Positions 24,564-24,728 of a stretch of 24,728 bases of DNA are shown here, in pieces. The position numbers and the translations under genes are program-made. The notes beneath the pieces are model-generated. The model was not told the DNA's origin. It did no database searches and saw nothing but the letters and a program-made list of their open reading frames with translations. Numbering within the stretch: position 1 is the first letter of the stretch; the number at the start of each line of letters is the position of its first letter. The DNA lies in contig CALJEW010000171.1 in NCBI GenBank assembly GCA_938074585.1, positions 1 to 24,728 on the forward strand, given 5' to 3'. Source of the stretch: an uncultured Rhodospirillales bacterium (GTDB lineage Bacteria; Pseudomonadota; Alphaproteobacteria; Rhodospirillales; Casp-alpha2).

Positions 24564-24620
24564 AGTTGTATCATACAGGTTCATAATCTGAAGGTCATTG
24601 GTTCAAACCCAACCCCTGAA
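24564..24620 (+). pseudogene. 3' remnant resembling initiator tRNA-fMet
   Basis: The stretch from CAGG through TTCATAA to TCTGAAGGTC reproduces the anticodon arm and variable region of a CAU-anticodon tRNA (CAT at 24582-24584). After it come a T-arm with the loop TTCAAAC closed by TTGG/CCAA, and a 3' acceptor strand CCCTGAA. The pattern CAGG-loop-CTGAAGGTC resembles initiator tRNA. No matching 5' acceptor strand (TTCAGGG) exists upstream, the D-arm is degraded (TAGTTGTATCAT), and no CCA is encoded. It is therefore most likely a truncated tRNA, although a strongly divergent functional tRNA is not excluded. Confidence 0.6.
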
Positions 24621-24653
24621 TCTAAATTTTTTCTATAAAAATCAATTAGTTAT

Positions 24654-24695
24654 AAGAAGAAACCGTCTCAAAAGAGACGGTTTCTTCTTCTTTCT
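24654..24695 (+). terminator. Perfect 16-bp hairpin with AAAA loop
   Basis: AAGAAGAAACCGTCTC (24654-24669) pairs exactly with 24674-24689 across an AAAA loop. It is followed by CTTTCT. The long flawless stem suggests an efficient terminator, ending transcripts from gyrB or from the remnant tRNA locus. Confidence 0.85.
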
Positions 24696-24705
24696 AAAAA
24701 TTTTT

Positions 24706-24711
24706 TTGACA
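24706..24711 (+). promoter_or_regulatory. Consensus -35 box at the window end
   Basis: TTGACA just after the terminator would be the -35 of a gene outside the window; 17 bases remain before the edge, so the -10 cannot be seen. Terminator followed at once by a promoter fits the start of a new transcription unit. Confidence 0.4.
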
Positions 24712-24728
24712 AGGATAGTTGATAAAAA

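Noticed and set aside
1..24728. CRISPR arrays, insertion sequences, prophage
   Set aside because: No regularly spaced repeats, transposase or integrase sequence was seen on either strand.

Overview
This window reads as a stretch of chromosome from an alphaproteobacterium of moderate to low GC. The evidence is an Irr-type Fur protein next to fabI, the cluster ubiE-ubiB-coaBC-dut opposite mutM-rpsT-dnaA, and a contiguous dnaA-dnaN-recF-gyrB block. I could not place it more closely than an alphaproteobacterium, perhaps near Rhodospirillales. No insertion sequence, phage gene or CRISPR array was seen. The one clearly decayed gene is a sensor histidine kinase.

Region 1 (1-3850, + strand) holds the 3' part of fabI, then irr, a short rubrerythrin, a two-cluster Fe-S/CCG-domain protein and a DUF3501 protein. 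The last three form a peroxide/redox module of unknown mechanism. A promoter with an Irr-box-like inverted repeat lies in front of rubrerythrin, and a strong terminator follows it. Region 2 (3860-7608) has a secreted protein with two SH3-like domains and an epoxide-hydrolase-type alpha/beta hydrolase on the minus strand. Divergent from these are a D-2-hydroxyacid dehydrogenase and a nitroreductase.

Region 3 (7605-15697, minus strand) is a long, tightly packed series read from right to left: ubiE, ubiB, coaBC, dut, an Rrf2 regulator, cysK, moeB, a DsrE-like protein and a ruined PAS/histidine-kinase gene. Start and stop codons overlap or nearly touch at most junctions. The series combines ubiquinone synthesis, CoA synthesis, dUTP removal and a cysteine/sulfur-activation group. 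The kinase relic fills the whole 1.27 kb that otherwise looks empty: its start directly follows the dsrE-like stop, and its stop overlaps the nitroreductase stop.

Region 4 (15768-24453, + strand) is mutM, a small secreted protein of unknown role, rpsT with a clear terminator, about 500 bp of AT-rich non-coding DNA with a cluster of TTAA tetramers but no DnaA box, and then dnaA, dnaN, recF and gyrB. The last 275 bp hold a 3' remnant resembling initiator tRNA-fMet, a perfect 16-bp terminator hairpin and a consensus -35 box cut by the window end.

Most of the window is ordinary housekeeping DNA. The points most worth a second look are the kinase pseudogene, the rubrerythrin/Fe-S/DUF3501 module with possible Irr control, the cysteine-poor Rrf2 regulator beside cysK, the Tyr-to-Phe change in FabI, the start of recF and the tRNA remnant.
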